Source: Chryseobacterium culicis (GTDB lineage: Bacteria; Bacteroidota; Bacteroidia; Flavobacteriales; Weeksellaceae). From it: a stretch of 64,000 bases of DNA. The DNA is taken from positions 2,512,665 through 2,576,664 of the forward strand of contig NZ_PCPP01000001.1 of the NCBI RefSeq assembly GCF_002979755.1, given 5' to 3'. Positions 20,244-29,401 of the stretch are shown one piece after another. The first letter of the stretch is position 1, and the number at the start of each line of letters is the position of its first letter. The notes under the pieces are model-generated. The model was given only the letters and a program-made list of their open reading frames with translations, did not search any database and was not told the DNA's origin. Made by a program: the position numbers and the translations under genes.

Positions 20244-23200
20244 TTAGAAAGATGCTTTAAGGTTAAATCCAAAGCTTCTAGTTGATGGATACTGCGTTGT
20301 ATAAGCAAAACCTGCAGCATTCCCTGTTGTACTTGCAGTTTCCGGATCAGCATAGTTTCTGTTATTATCTGCGTACTTAAAGAATGGGTTTCTTGAATAA
20401 ACACCAATTGTCAATGAGTTCAAGAAAGTTGAGCTTAATACTGATTTTGGTATATCATAACTTAACGCAATTTCTCTAATCTTCAATGCAGTTGCATCAA
20501 CTACCAGGTTTTCACCTACAGCTCTATAAGCACTACTTGAGAAATAATTAGTAACGTTAGTATACGTTCCTGCACCTCCTACTGGTGTATTATTTGGAGT
20601 GTAGATTGGGTTAGCAGCAGTTCCTGTATTCTGTACTGAATTAGGAACAACATATCCTTGAGTTCTGTCAAACTCAGCTGATTCCTCTAAACCTCCTGTA
20701 AATGCAAGTAAGTTTTTCGTAAAGGATACAAATTTACCACCTTTTCTAAAATCTCCCATCGCAGATAAAGTAAATCCTTTATACTTAATGTTTGTAGAGA
20801 ATCCAAGAATATAATCAGGAGTTGCTCTTCCTAAAACCTGAAGATTACTTGTTGTCAAAGGATTTCCTTTAGAGTCAACAATAATTCTTCCCTGATCGTC
20901 TCTCTGGAATGCACTTCCTTTGATAACCGGGAAATCAGAACCTTTCACAGCAAAGATACCTACTGCTGCTGAAGAACTGCTTAATAAAGAAACTTCATCA
21001 GCTCCATCAGCTAATTCCAATACTTTAGATCTATATGTAGAGTAAGACACCTTCATATCCCAAGTAAAATCGCTTGTTTTAATTGGCGTTATTCCTAAAT
21101 CAAGTTCAAGACCTCTTAGTCTCATCTTACCCACGTTATCAAGAATACTTGTTAATCCAGATGTACTTGATGCAGTTCTTGCTGTAATTAAGTCATCAGT
21201 TGTAGATTGGTAAACAGACGCATCTAATCTGATTCTATCTTTCAGGAATCCTAGAGACATTCCGAAATCTAAAGTATTAACAAATTCAGGTTTAATATCT
21301 ACCGATGTAGGCGTTTGATTATTAATATATGAACTTAATCCGTTAAATGGGAACCCTGTCGGGAATACTCCGATTTCATCCGTTCTGTAAGGATCTACTG
21401 CAGTTGTGTTACCTACTCTTGTATATGATCCGGTAATTTTTGCGTAGTTAAGAATATCTCCTTTTAAGTTAGCAAATGCTTTAGTTGGCACAAAAGACAA
21501 ACCTACCGAATAATAAGGATAAACTGGGTTTGTTCTTTTTCCTGTGCTATAAGGTCTTGTTGACAATACTGAAGACTGCTCAATTCTAAATGTAGAGTTT
21601 AAGAATAAATAATCATTATAGCTTAAATCTAAATTCGCAAATCCTGCAATAATTCTACTGTTTGTCTGATAGTTATCTAGATTAGCACTAGAGAAAGGAT
21701 CTGGATTAAGTACATTTTTAATGTGATACCAACCTGGAATATCTAAATTATTACCTCCTACAGATGTTACATTGTAAGTCCTGTCCTGAATGTTATTACC
21801 AATGTTAAACTTCAAGCCGATTTTATCAGTTAGCTCATAATCAAAGTTAATCATTAAGTCACCATAGTAATTTCTTTCTTTAGAAGTACTTTCATAGAAC
21901 CAAGAAGTGATATCACCATTTCCTAGATCACCAAAAGTAATTCCATCAATGGATGCTCCAGGAAGGTTATATGTATTAGTAAAAATAGCACCATCATTAT
22001 GTCTTGTATAAGTCATACCTCTAGTCGTAACGTTTCCGTTATACGTAATGTTGATGTTCTTATTCAATTCATAATCTAAACCAAGGATAGCACTAAAGTA
22101 ATCACTACGTCTGTCATATCTTTCGTGATCGATTGTCCAGTATGGGTTTACAGCGTATCCTGTGTAATATCCTTCAATTCCACTATTTCTATACAGTTTA
22201 ATGTTGTTGTTAGTAGGAGTTTGAAGAATATCATCATATAATGATGAGTTTGTAGTGGATATTATTCTATTGATATAGTTGATGTTACCATCAATTTTCA
22301 ATTTTCCTATTTTCTTTCCAGCTTTAAAAATAAAACTGTTTTGTCTTAATTTATCACCCTCAACTACGAAATTATTTTCTGTTCTGTTAGCAGAGAAGGA
22401 TACATATGAATCAGATCCGCCTGCTGTTGCTGTAATTCCGTTTTGGGTTAATACTCCTGTTGAAAAGAATTTATTCATGAAATTCTTCACTGGAGCATAT
22501 TTTTCATAAATAAATGAACCATCAGCCTGTGGAAGACCTGAAGGCATCATTGTTCCTCCGATAGCCGGATTGTCATAAGCAGCTCCCCAAGACATGTTTT
22601 CCCATGGCACATAGTTTGTTCCTCCATAATCTACATCACTCCATCCTTCATCCTGAACTCCCTTACCGTACTTCTGCTGAACTTTTGGAAGCATGAAAAC
22701 ATTAGAGATATCAATAGACGAATTGAACGTCATCTGAAGTTTCTCAGATTTTGTTCCTCTTTTTGTCGTCACAATAATTACCCCGTTCACCCCTTGCTGA
22801 CCATAAAGAGCCGCTCCTTGTAAACCTTTAATTACGTTGATGTTTTCGATTGCTTCTGGTGGTATCTGCTGTAAGATGTCAGCAGATGAAATAACGTTAT
22901 CAATTACAATTAACGCTTGGTTATTACCCGTGATAGATTTAGCACCTCTTAAGACAACTCGATAGCTAGGATCCACACCATTGTTTGTCAAATTGATTTG
23001 TAAACCTGAAACCTTACCCGTCAATGCCTGTACAGCAGTTGGTGCTGACGCCTGATTCAGTTCTTTTGTCGTTACAACTTGCTGTGTATTTGTTATCGCA
23101 TCAGCCTTTCTTTTGATACCTAAGGCTCCGGTAACAACTATCTCCTCTATATTTTTGGTTTTTAGAGTATCTTTCGTGTTTTGGGCTGATACCATCATAA

Positions 23201-23249
23201 ATGACGACGACAGTACCACCGCGAAAACACTCGCAGTTAATTTCTTCAT
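20244..23249 (-). CDS. SusC/RagA-family TonB-linked outer-membrane transporter (pair 2)
   Basis: A 1001-residue TonB-dependent transporter paralogous to the product of 15240-18197. The signal peptides are nearly the same (both MKKLTAS), as is the early plug (IEEIVVTGALGIKRK). It has TonB-box-like, plug (VQALTGKVSGLQINLTNNG; NVIKGLQGAALYGQQGVNG) and barrel sequences, and again lacks the N-terminal carboxypeptidase-regulatory-like domain. It forms an operon with the SusD-like gene just downstream. The promoter lies in the 296-base divergent gap shared with rnhB. Confidence 0.94.
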   Translation of the reverse strand: MKKLTASVFAVVLSSSFMMVSAQNTKDTLKTKNIEEIVVTGALGIKRKADAITNTQQVVTTKELNQASAPTAVQALTGKVSGLQINLTNNGVDPSYRVVLRGAKSITGNNQALIVIDNVISSADILQQIPPEAIENINVIKGLQGAALYGQQGVNGVIIVTTKRGTKSEKLQMTFNSSIDISNVFMLPKVQQKYGKGVQDEGWSDVDYGGTNYVPWENMSWGAAYDNPAIGGTMMPSGLPQADGSFIYEKYAPVKNFMNKFFSTGVLTQNGITATAGGSDSYVSFSANRTENNFVVEGDKLRQNSFIFKAGKKIGKLKIDGNINYINRIISTTNSSLYDDILQTPTNNNIKLYRNSGIEGYYTGYAVNPYWTIDHERYDRRSDYFSAILGLDYELNKNINITYNGNVTTRGMTYTRHNDGAIFTNTYNLPGASIDGITFGDLGNGDITSWFYESTSKERNYYGDLMINFDYELTDKIGLKFNIGNNIQDRTYNVTSVGGNNLDIPGWYHIKNVLNPDPFSSANLDNYQTNSRIIAGFANLDLSYNDYLFLNSTFRIEQSSVLSTRPYSTGKRTNPVYPYYSVGLSFVPTKAFANLKGDILNYAKITGSYTRVGNTTAVDPYRTDEIGVFPTGFPFNGLSSYINNQTPTSVDIKPEFVNTLDFGMSLGFLKDRIRLDASVYQSTTDDLITARTASSTSGLTSILDNVGKMRLRGLELDLGITPIKTSDFTWDMKVSYSTYRSKVLELADGADEVSLLSSSSAAVGIFAVKGSDFPVIKGSAFQRDDQGRIIVDSKGNPLTTSNLQVLGRATPDYILGFSTNIKYKGFTLSAMGDFRKGGKFVSFTKNLLAFTGGLEESAEFDRTQGYVVPNSVQNTGTAANPIYTPNNTPVGGAGTYTNVTNYFSSSAYRAVGENLVVDATALKIREIALSYDIPKSVLSSTFLNSLTIGVYSRNPFFKYADNNRNYADPETASTTGNAAGFAYTTQYPSTRSFGFNLKASF

Positions 23250-23545
23250 ATCAAATTCAATTATTTTTACAGATTACAAATATGTGAAACTTTCACAAAA
23301 TGACCAAAAAAAATGTTAAAATTTTATAATTAACAAAAACAAAAGCATTTAACATATACCAAAACTAACAACTCGTCAAAAAAACATACATTATTTCATC
23401 AATATGAAAAACACATACAATTAGCAACCCCAATAAAAAAATTTAAAAACAATAAATTATACTCTTTATAACGATAAAAACAGTAAAAAACACACAAAAT
23501 CACTTCCTGCAAAATTTTATATTTTTGCATTTATAGAAACAATTC
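23250..23545. promoter_or_regulatory. Divergent promoter region susC2 / rnhB
   Basis: AT-rich gap. Rightward, TATTTTTG at 23520-23527 matches TAnnTTTG and serves rnhB 19 bases downstream. Leftward, CATATTTG on the minus strand (about 23276-23283) is a near match for susC2, with a further TTTG upstream. The bases next to the susC2 start resemble those before susC1. Confidence 0.5.
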
Positions 23546-24130
23546 ATGGAGCTAATAAAAAACTGGTCAAACCTTTACATTGAAGCCGGATGTGATGAAG
23601 TAGGAAGAGGATGTTTAAGCGGTCCGGTTGTAGCAGCAGCGGTAATTTTAGATGATGACTTCAAACAAAATCTGGTGAATGATTCAAAAAAATTAACATT
23701 TAAAACCCGGATGGAGCTTGACCATTATATCAAAGACAATGTAAAAAGCTATGCTATTGCAGAACTTCCCCCGTCTTTTATTGATGAACATAATATCCTC
23801 AATGCAAGCATTCATGCCATGCATCGTGCACTGGACAAACTGAGTATTACACCGGAACTTATTTTGGTAGATGGGAATAAATTCCATCCCTATAATTATA
23901 TTCCGCACCAATGTATTATTAAGGGAGATTCCAAAGTTTTATCTATTGCTGCTGCTTCCATTCTTGCCAAGAATTATAGAGACAAATTAATGATCCAGCT
24001 TCATGAAGAACATCCGGAATACGGCTGGGACACCAATTTTGGCTACGCCACAAAAAAACACCAGGAAGCCCTTATAAAATACGGCCCAACAGTTCATCAC
24101 AGACAATCTTTCAGACTGAAATATGATTGA
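23546..24130 (+). CDS. rnhB: Ribonuclease HII
   Basis: Endonuclease that removes ribonucleotides from RNA-DNA hybrids, 194 residues. The type 2 RNase H active-site motif CDEVGRG (Asp-Glu, about residues 18-24) is followed by SGPVVAAAVIL. Asp of LVDGNKF, the KGDSKV segment and the SIAAASILAKNYRD block complete the family pattern. It is expressed alone from a TAnnTTTG promoter and ends before a shared terminator. Confidence 0.95.
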   Translation: MELIKNWSNLYIEAGCDEVGRGCLSGPVVAAAVILDDDFKQNLVNDSKKLTFKTRMELDHYIKDNVKSYAIAELPPSFIDEHNILNASIHAMHRALDKLSITPELILVDGNKFHPYNYIPHQCIIKGDSKVLSIAAASILAKNYRDKLMIQLHEEHPEYGWDTNFGYATKKHQEALIKYGPTVHHRQSFRLKYD

Positions 24131-24206
24131 AAACCCCTCATACTCAATTGTTAAATTCGCATACCATAATTAGAAATTTAAAATCTTTCTAAATAAAAAT
24201 TACTAT

Positions 24207-24244
24207 AAAAAAAGAGAAACAATACTGTATTGCTTCTCTTTTTT
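24207..24244. terminator. Bidirectional terminator between rnhB and yidC
   Basis: AAAAAAGAGAAACAATAC pairs with GTATTGCTTCTCTTTTTT with one mismatch around a tiny loop. A- and T-runs on both sides suit both convergent transcripts. Confidence 0.85.
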
Positions 24245-24262
24245 AAGATATAATTAAGGAAA

Positions 24263-26062
24263 TTATTTCTTTTTATTTCTTTGTTGTTCCTGAGTCTTTT
24301 GTTGCTCCTGAGCCTTCTCCATCATCTCTCTCATTCTCTTCTGGAATTTACCTTCTGCTTTTGGTTTTTCCTTGTTAGACTGAATCTGGGCATGGATTTT
24401 CTTTTCATCCAAAATCACATATTTAATAACAAGGATGATTAAGATGTTAATCGCATTTGATACAAAATAATACCATGAAAGTCCTGAAGCCGAAGTGTTA
24501 AGGAAGAATAAGAATGTAACCGGGAAGATGTACATTAATACCTTCATATTTGGCATTCCTTCCTGTTGAGGCTGCTGCATATTTCCTGAAGTCATTACAG
24601 TATAGATTAAAATAACAACGGTACAAGCTAATGCAAAAATACTTAAGTGATCTCCAAGGAAAGGAACTTTGAACGGAAGCTTGATCAAATCATCATAAGC
24701 TGTCAAATCCTTTGCAAACCAGAAGCCTTGCCCTCTAAGATCAATAAAGTTCGGGAAGAAACGGAATAATGCATAGAAGATAGGAATCTGAACTAATGCC
24801 GGTAAACATCCCGCCATCTGGTTTACTCCCGCTTTTCTGTAAACTTCCATTGTAGCCTGCTGTTTTTTCATCGGATCTGCATCCTTAAACTTAGCATTTA
24901 CCTCATCAATTTCCGGACGGATCACCTTCATCATCGCACTCAATTTATGCTGCTTATACATAATTGGTGAAAGGATTAGTTTCACAATGATTGTCATTAC
25001 GAAAATTACCCAACCTGCTGATAATCCCCAAGCAGCAATAATACCATATAACCACATGAAGAAATAACGGTTCATCGCTCCGATGAATGACCAACCTAAC
25101 GGAAGAATTTCATCAAAGTTTTTATCATAGGATTTAAGCAATGGTAAATCCAATGGCATGAAATACCATGTAAAGTCCTGGTTCAGCTCACTTCCTGTCA
25201 TCTGAACAAAGCCTTCATAGTTGAGTTTCTTCAAATATTCACCTTCTTCAACATTTTCCTGGTTTCCTTTACTTTGGGTAAATCCGTTTTTCGCTTCAAT
25301 CACTGAAGTGAAGAACTGCTGCTTTACCCCAATCCAGTTAAGAGTTTCCTTTTCTTCTTCCATCGTTGTTCTTCCATCATAATCATAGTCTTTATAATTA
25401 TTGAAAGCATAAGAAAATTCTGAGTGAGATTGCTCCTGAGCTCTACCTTTCTCTAAGTTTCTTACATTATAATCCCAGATGAAATCTGCTTTGTTATCAG
25501 AAGTAATTTTGGAAAGTCCCTGAGTTCTTACTTTAAAATCAAGGGTATATTTTGGAAGTAGTGTGTAAATGAATTGAATTACAGCACCATTATAATCTGC
25601 AGTTAAAGTTACAGCATTTCCGTTAACAGAAGGTGAGAAAACTAAATCTTTAGTATTAACAGTCTTTCCTGTTTTATCTTTAAACTGAAAACCGTAGTTT
25701 GAATTATTCTTAGTGATCAGATAAAGTGGCTGATCTGCATTGTCTGTTTTGTGGTTGTAGGCTTTATACTTTAAAAGCTCTACTTTGGAAACCTGTCCTC
25801 CTAAGCTTGAAAATTCAAGTTTCAGTTCATTATTTCCAAGACTTGCAGTCTGGATTGCGTTAGGAGTTACATTTGGATTGATATTGTTTGCCTGAGTTTG
25901 CTTTACGGCATTTTTAGCCTGTTCCGTTTTCTGCTCCTGAGCTTTCAACTCCGCTTCTTTCGTTTGTTTGTTCTGGAAATAGAACATAAAACCGAAGAGA
26001 ACAAGGCATAAAACCGCGAAACTAATCATTTGCTTCTTATCGATTCCGTTGTTTTGTTGCAT
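24263..26062 (-). CDS. yidC: Membrane protein insertase YidC
   Basis: Inserts and folds inner-membrane proteins, alone or with SecYEG. The 599 residues comprise an N-terminal helix (about 10-26), a large periplasmic beta-domain (about 60-330) typical of Gram-negative YidC, and the conserved five-helix core with GAMNRYFFMWLYGI, LILSPIMYKQHKLSAMMKVIRPE and QMAGCLPALVQIPIFYALFRFFP. The C-terminal tail is highly basic and glutamine-rich, probably ribosome-contacting. It appears to be monocistronic. Confidence 0.96.
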   Translation of the reverse strand: MQQNNGIDKKQMISFAVLCLVLFGFMFYFQNKQTKEAELKAQEQKTEQAKNAVKQTQANNINPNVTPNAIQTASLGNNELKLEFSSLGGQVSKVELLKYKAYNHKTDNADQPLYLITKNNSNYGFQFKDKTGKTVNTKDLVFSPSVNGNAVTLTADYNGAVIQFIYTLLPKYTLDFKVRTQGLSKITSDNKADFIWDYNVRNLEKGRAQEQSHSEFSYAFNNYKDYDYDGRTTMEEEKETLNWIGVKQQFFTSVIEAKNGFTQSKGNQENVEEGEYLKKLNYEGFVQMTGSELNQDFTWYFMPLDLPLLKSYDKNFDEILPLGWSFIGAMNRYFFMWLYGIIAAWGLSAGWVIFVMTIIVKLILSPIMYKQHKLSAMMKVIRPEIDEVNAKFKDADPMKKQQATMEVYRKAGVNQMAGCLPALVQIPIFYALFRFFPNFIDLRGQGFWFAKDLTAYDDLIKLPFKVPFLGDHLSIFALACTVVILIYTVMTSGNMQQPQQEGMPNMKVLMYIFPVTFLFFLNTSASGLSWYYFVSNAINILIILVIKYVILDEKKIHAQIQSNKEKPKAEGKFQKRMREMMEKAQEQQKTQEQQRNKKK

Positions 26063-26240
26063 TTTATTTTATATTAAAATTTTAAATTTAAAATATACGT
26101 ACTGGTGTACGTAATTTGAGCTGACAAAAATACTGTTTTTTTATCAAAACTCTATGCTTTACGTTGTTACTATATAATAAACTCAAGCTGAGAATAATCA
26201 GCCTGAGTTTATGTGTAGACGTTTATGATAAAATTTTACC
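26063..26240. terminator. Gap between pyrG and yidC with the pyrG terminator hairpin
   Basis: ATAAACTCAAGCTGA (26177-26191) pairs with TCAGCCTGAGTTTAT (26198-26212) with one mismatch; on the minus strand it follows the pyrG stop. The T-run is weak, so termination efficiency is uncertain. The rest is AT-rich promoter sequence for yidC. Confidence 0.6.
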
Positions 26241-27848
26241 TTATTTCTTTTCGCAAGCCTTAATGAAAGCTCTGAATAAAGGATGCGGTGTCGCTACCGT
26301 ACTTTTATATTCCGGGTGGTACTGAACTCCCACATAGAATGGATGATCAGGAAGTTCAAGTGCTTCTACCAAACCAGTTTCAGGATTGGTACCTGTAGCA
26401 AGGAAACCGTTCTTTTCAAACTCCTGAAGATAATCACTGTTGAATTCATAACGGTGACGGTGTCTTTCAGAAATATTTTTGGTTCCGTAGATATCGTTTA
26501 ATTTAGATCCGTTTTTCAATGTACACTTCCATGCTCCAAGACGCATTGTTCCACCTTTATCTACCACATTTTTCTGTTCTTCCATCAAGGAAATTACAGG
26601 ATCTGGAGTTGCTGTATCAAATTCCATGGAGTTTGCTTTTGTATGTCCTAAAACATTTCTTGCAAATTCAATCGTCATGATCTGCATTCCTAAGCAGATT
26701 CCCAACATCGGAATTTTATTTTCTCTTGCATATTTTGCCGTAAGAACTTTTCCTTCAATCCCTCTGTCTCCGAAACCTGGAGCTACAAGAATACCATTCA
26801 CTCCTTTCAGAGTATCTTTGATGTTTTCTTCCGTAATATCTCCACTGTATACCCATCTTACTTTTACTTCAGTTTCAAGGTCAGCTCCTGCATGTTTGAA
26901 CGCTTCAGCAATAGAAATATAAGAATCCTGAAGGGAAATATATTTTCCAACTAATGCAATCTCAACAGTTTTCTTAGGGTTCTGGAATTTTTTAAGGAAA
27001 CTCTTCCAGTCTTTTAGATCAGCATCTTTATCACTCTTCAGATCAAGTTCTTTCAATACTACATCATCGAAATTCTGCTTCTGAAGATACATTGGAACTT
27101 CATAGATCGTTTCAAGATCTTTACATTCGATAACATTATCTAAAGGAACGTTGCAGAACTGTGCCAGTTTTGCTCTCTGATCTTTAGGAATTTTGTGTTC
27201 TGTTCTACATACTAAAACATCAGCCATAATTCCACTTTCCATCAACTGACGAACAGAGTGCTGGGATGGTTTTGTTTTTAATTCTCCACTTGAAGCCAGG
27301 TAAGGCAATAAAGTCAGGTGGATTACCATAGAATTGCTCTCTCCCAATTCCCATTTCAGCTGACGAACAGTTTCAATGTATGGTAAAGATTCAATATCCC
27401 CTACCGTTCCTCCGATTTCAGTAATGATGATATCGTAGTTCTGTTTTGAAAGGATTTTAATTCTACGTTTAATTTCGTTAGTAATATGAGGAATTACCTG
27501 AACTGTTTTTCCAAGGAAATCTCCTTTTCTTTCTTTTTCAATTACAGTCTGGTAAATTTTTCCTGTAGTAACGTTGTTGTTTTGGGATGTAGGAGCATCA
27601 AGATAACGCTCATAATGGCCTAAATCCAGATCCGTCTCCGCACCATCTTCAGTTACATAACACTCTCCGTGTTCATAAGGATTCAAAGTTCCTGGGTCGA
27701 TATTGATATAAGGATCTAATTTTTGGATCGTTACATTAAAGCCACGTGATTTTAGTAGAAGTCCCAGAGAAGCAGAAACGATTCCCTTTCCCAAAGATGA
27801 AGTTACACCTCCTGTCACAAAGATGTACTTTGTATTCTTTTTACTCAT
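26241..27848 (-). CDS. pyrG: CTP synthase
   Basis: Makes CTP from UTP, ATP and glutamine. From ATG 27848 the protein has 535 residues, the usual length; it begins MSKKNTKYIFVTGG with the nucleotide-binding SSLGKG loop, has DPYINIDPGTLNPYEHGE, and carries a C-terminal class I glutamine amidotransferase domain with nucleophile Cys in GICLGMQ and the HPEY His-Glu pair. An extended frame reaches 27923, but a promoter (27864-27871) lies within that extension, so I reject it. Confidence 0.96.
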   Translation of the reverse strand: MSKKNTKYIFVTGGVTSSLGKGIVSASLGLLLKSRGFNVTIQKLDPYINIDPGTLNPYEHGECYVTEDGAETDLDLGHYERYLDAPTSQNNNVTTGKIYQTVIEKERKGDFLGKTVQVIPHITNEIKRRIKILSKQNYDIIITEIGGTVGDIESLPYIETVRQLKWELGESNSMVIHLTLLPYLASSGELKTKPSQHSVRQLMESGIMADVLVCRTEHKIPKDQRAKLAQFCNVPLDNVIECKDLETIYEVPMYLQKQNFDDVVLKELDLKSDKDADLKDWKSFLKKFQNPKKTVEIALVGKYISLQDSYISIAEAFKHAGADLETEVKVRWVYSGDITEENIKDTLKGVNGILVAPGFGDRGIEGKVLTAKYARENKIPMLGICLGMQIMTIEFARNVLGHTKANSMEFDTATPDPVISLMEEQKNVVDKGGTMRLGAWKCTLKNGSKLNDIYGTKNISERHRHRYEFNSDYLQEFEKNGFLATGTNPETGLVEALELPDHPFYVGVQYHPEYKSTVATPHPLFRAFIKACEKK

Positions 27849-27863
27849 TAGATTAGGTTTGTG

Positions 27864-27890
27864 CAAAGTTAGGGGAAAAAGAAATACAAA
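27864..27890 (-). promoter_or_regulatory. Promoter of pyrG
   Basis: On the minus strand TTTG (27887-27890) and TAACTTTG (27864-27871) are spaced as -33 and -7 elements of a Bacteroidota promoter. The box lies about 15 bases before the ATG, so the 5' UTR is very short and the start at 27848 is decided. Confidence 0.65.
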
Positions 27891-27961
27891 GCAATCTTTT
27901 ACATTTTGAAAATGGTAAAACATCCTTCAAACAATCATAAAACCTGATAAAAATTTTTATC

Positions 27962-27969
27962 TATATTTG
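27962..27969 (+). promoter_or_regulatory. Probable -7 box (TATATTTG) of the ynb-like cluster
   Basis: Full TAnnTTTG match 33 bases before the first gene of the lipid cluster. The leader also contains a 12-codon frame (27980-28018) that overlaps the start of the first gene; whether it is translated is unknown. Confidence 0.5.
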
Positions 27970-28001
27970 GTATAAGCAAATGAAACAAAGCTATAACCAT
28001 C

Positions 28002-28604
28002 ATGATTTCCGTATATAAACTAAAACCAAAATTCCAGCAGCTCCTCACTCCTGTTTTATTATTTTTTCATAGAAATAAGATTACAGCCAATCAGATTACG
28101 ATCAGTTCTATTCTCTTATCCGTGGTCATTGGGATATTGTTCTGGAATGCTGATATTTCGAAATGGTTCTTGCTAAGTCTTCCTGTGGGATTGCTGATGA
28201 GAATGGCTCTAAATGCTTTGGACGGAATGATGGCCAGGAAATTCAATCAGACGAGTACTCTTGGTGAGGTTTTAAATGAAGTAGGTGATATTGTCTCTGA
28301 TGTCATTATATTTTTCCCTCTTCTTAAGTTTCAGCCTGAGAGTTTATATCTTATCGTTGTCTTTATCGTTCTTAGCATCATTAATGAATTTGCAGGATTA
28401 ATGGGGAAAATCGTAGGAAAGGAAAGGCGTTATGACGGACCTATGGGAAAAAGTGACCGTGCCCTTATCCTTGGATTGTATGGTTTGCTCACCCTTTTCG
28501 GAGTAAACATTACCGTTGTTTCCCCATACATTTTTGGAATTATCATTGTTTTACTCCTGATCAGTACTTATACACGACTTAAGAAATCTCTGAATGAAGC
28601 CTGA
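28002..28604 (+). CDS. CDP-alcohol phosphatidyltransferase, YnbA-like
   Basis: A 200-residue multi-helix membrane enzyme predicted to transfer a phosphatidyl group from a CDP-lipid to an alcohol. The motif region NALDGMMAR...G...N...D (residues 71-96) aligns with the family pattern D-x2-DG-x2-AR-x8-G-x3-D-x3-D, but the first and third Asp are Asn (N71, N92) while D74 and D96 are kept. From memory E. coli YnbA shows the same Asn residues, so this seems to be a subfamily trait rather than decay. The neighbours (CdsA, phosphatases, hydrolase/methyltransferase) match the ynbABCD set. The head group is unknown. Confidence 0.85.
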   Translation: MISVYKLKPKFQQLLTPVLLFFHRNKITANQITISSILLSVVIGILFWNADISKWFLLSLPVGLLMRMALNALDGMMARKFNQTSTLGEVLNEVGDIVSDVIIFFPLLKFQPESLYLIVVFIVLSIINEFAGLMGKIVGKERRYDGPMGKSDRALILGLYGLLTLFGVNITVVSPYIFGIIIVLLLISTYTRLKKSLNEA

Positions 28605-29397
28605 AGAAAATAAATTCGCAGATGTTCCTTTACGGGTAAAAACATGGATCTACATCATTATTGTTTTTGCGCTGGGAGTTTCACATCCTCTTGCTATGAC
28701 CATTTTGGTTTCATGGATAAGTTTTCAATGTTTTTTTGAATTTTCAAGGATGTTCAAAATTTATGATTCTCCACTTGCTCCTTCAATTTTCATAAGTGTT
28801 TTACAGTTTTTCATGCTCTATTTTTTGAATACTGACGTTTACCTTTTGTACAGTTTCCTTATAACAATCCTCATTATATGCCGTTCTGTACTGAAAGGTT
28901 CCTCCGTAAAACAGATATATGGAATTTCCATTGCCTTATTAATATGTCTTATCGCTTTTCCGAATTTGTTATGGATAAGAAATCGTTTTGATGGGTTGAA
29001 TGCCATTATCTTCATTGTAGTAGTGACTGAACTGAACGATGTATTTCAGTATCTGATGGGTAAGTTTTTCGGAAAACATAAAATAACGCCTCAAATCAGT
29101 CCCAACAAAACACTGGAAGGGCTTATTGGTGGTATTTTTATTACGATTATCCTGAGTAACATCTTAGGGTATTTTCTGCTTACAACAGACATTGTAACCA
29201 ATTCTATTTTAGGACTTGTTCTGGGAGTTTCAGGATTTTTCGGTGATATCTTCATGTCTTATTTAAAAAGGAAAACCGGTGTAAAAGATACCGGCAGCCT
29301 GCTTCCCGGACACGGTGGCCTTCTTGACAGAATGGACAGCCTGGTTTTCAATGCACCTTTATTCTTTTGGTTATTTCCTCTTCTGATAAAAAATTAA
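28594..29397 (+). CDS. Phosphatidate cytidylyltransferase (CdsA family), YnbB-like
   Basis: A 267-residue membrane enzyme expected to make CDP-diacylglycerol or a related CDP-lipid from CTP and phosphatidate. The C-terminal CdsA signature is clear: SYLKRKTGVKDTGSLLPGHG followed by GLLDRMDSL. It overlaps the preceding phosphatidyltransferase by 11 bases, implying coupled translation and a dedicated supply of the activated lipid. It is probably a second, specialised CdsA beside a housekeeping copy elsewhere, which is inference. Confidence 0.9.
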   Translation: MKPEENKFADVPLRVKTWIYIIIVFALGVSHPLAMTILVSWISFQCFFEFSRMFKIYDSPLAPSIFISVLQFFMLYFLNTDVYLLYSFLITILIICRSVLKGSSVKQIYGISIALLICLIAFPNLLWIRNRFDGLNAIIFIVVVTELNDVFQYLMGKFFGKHKITPQISPNKTLEGLIGGIFITIILSNILGYFLLTTDIVTNSILGLVLGVSGFFGDIFMSYLKRKTGVKDTGSLLPGHGGLLDRMDSLVFNAPLFFWLFPLLIKN

Positions 29398-29401
29398 TGC
29401 C

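Noticed and set aside
27849-27923. N-terminal extension of CTP synthase
   Set aside because: It is hydrophobic and unlike the family start, and it contains the promoter -7 and -33 boxes.
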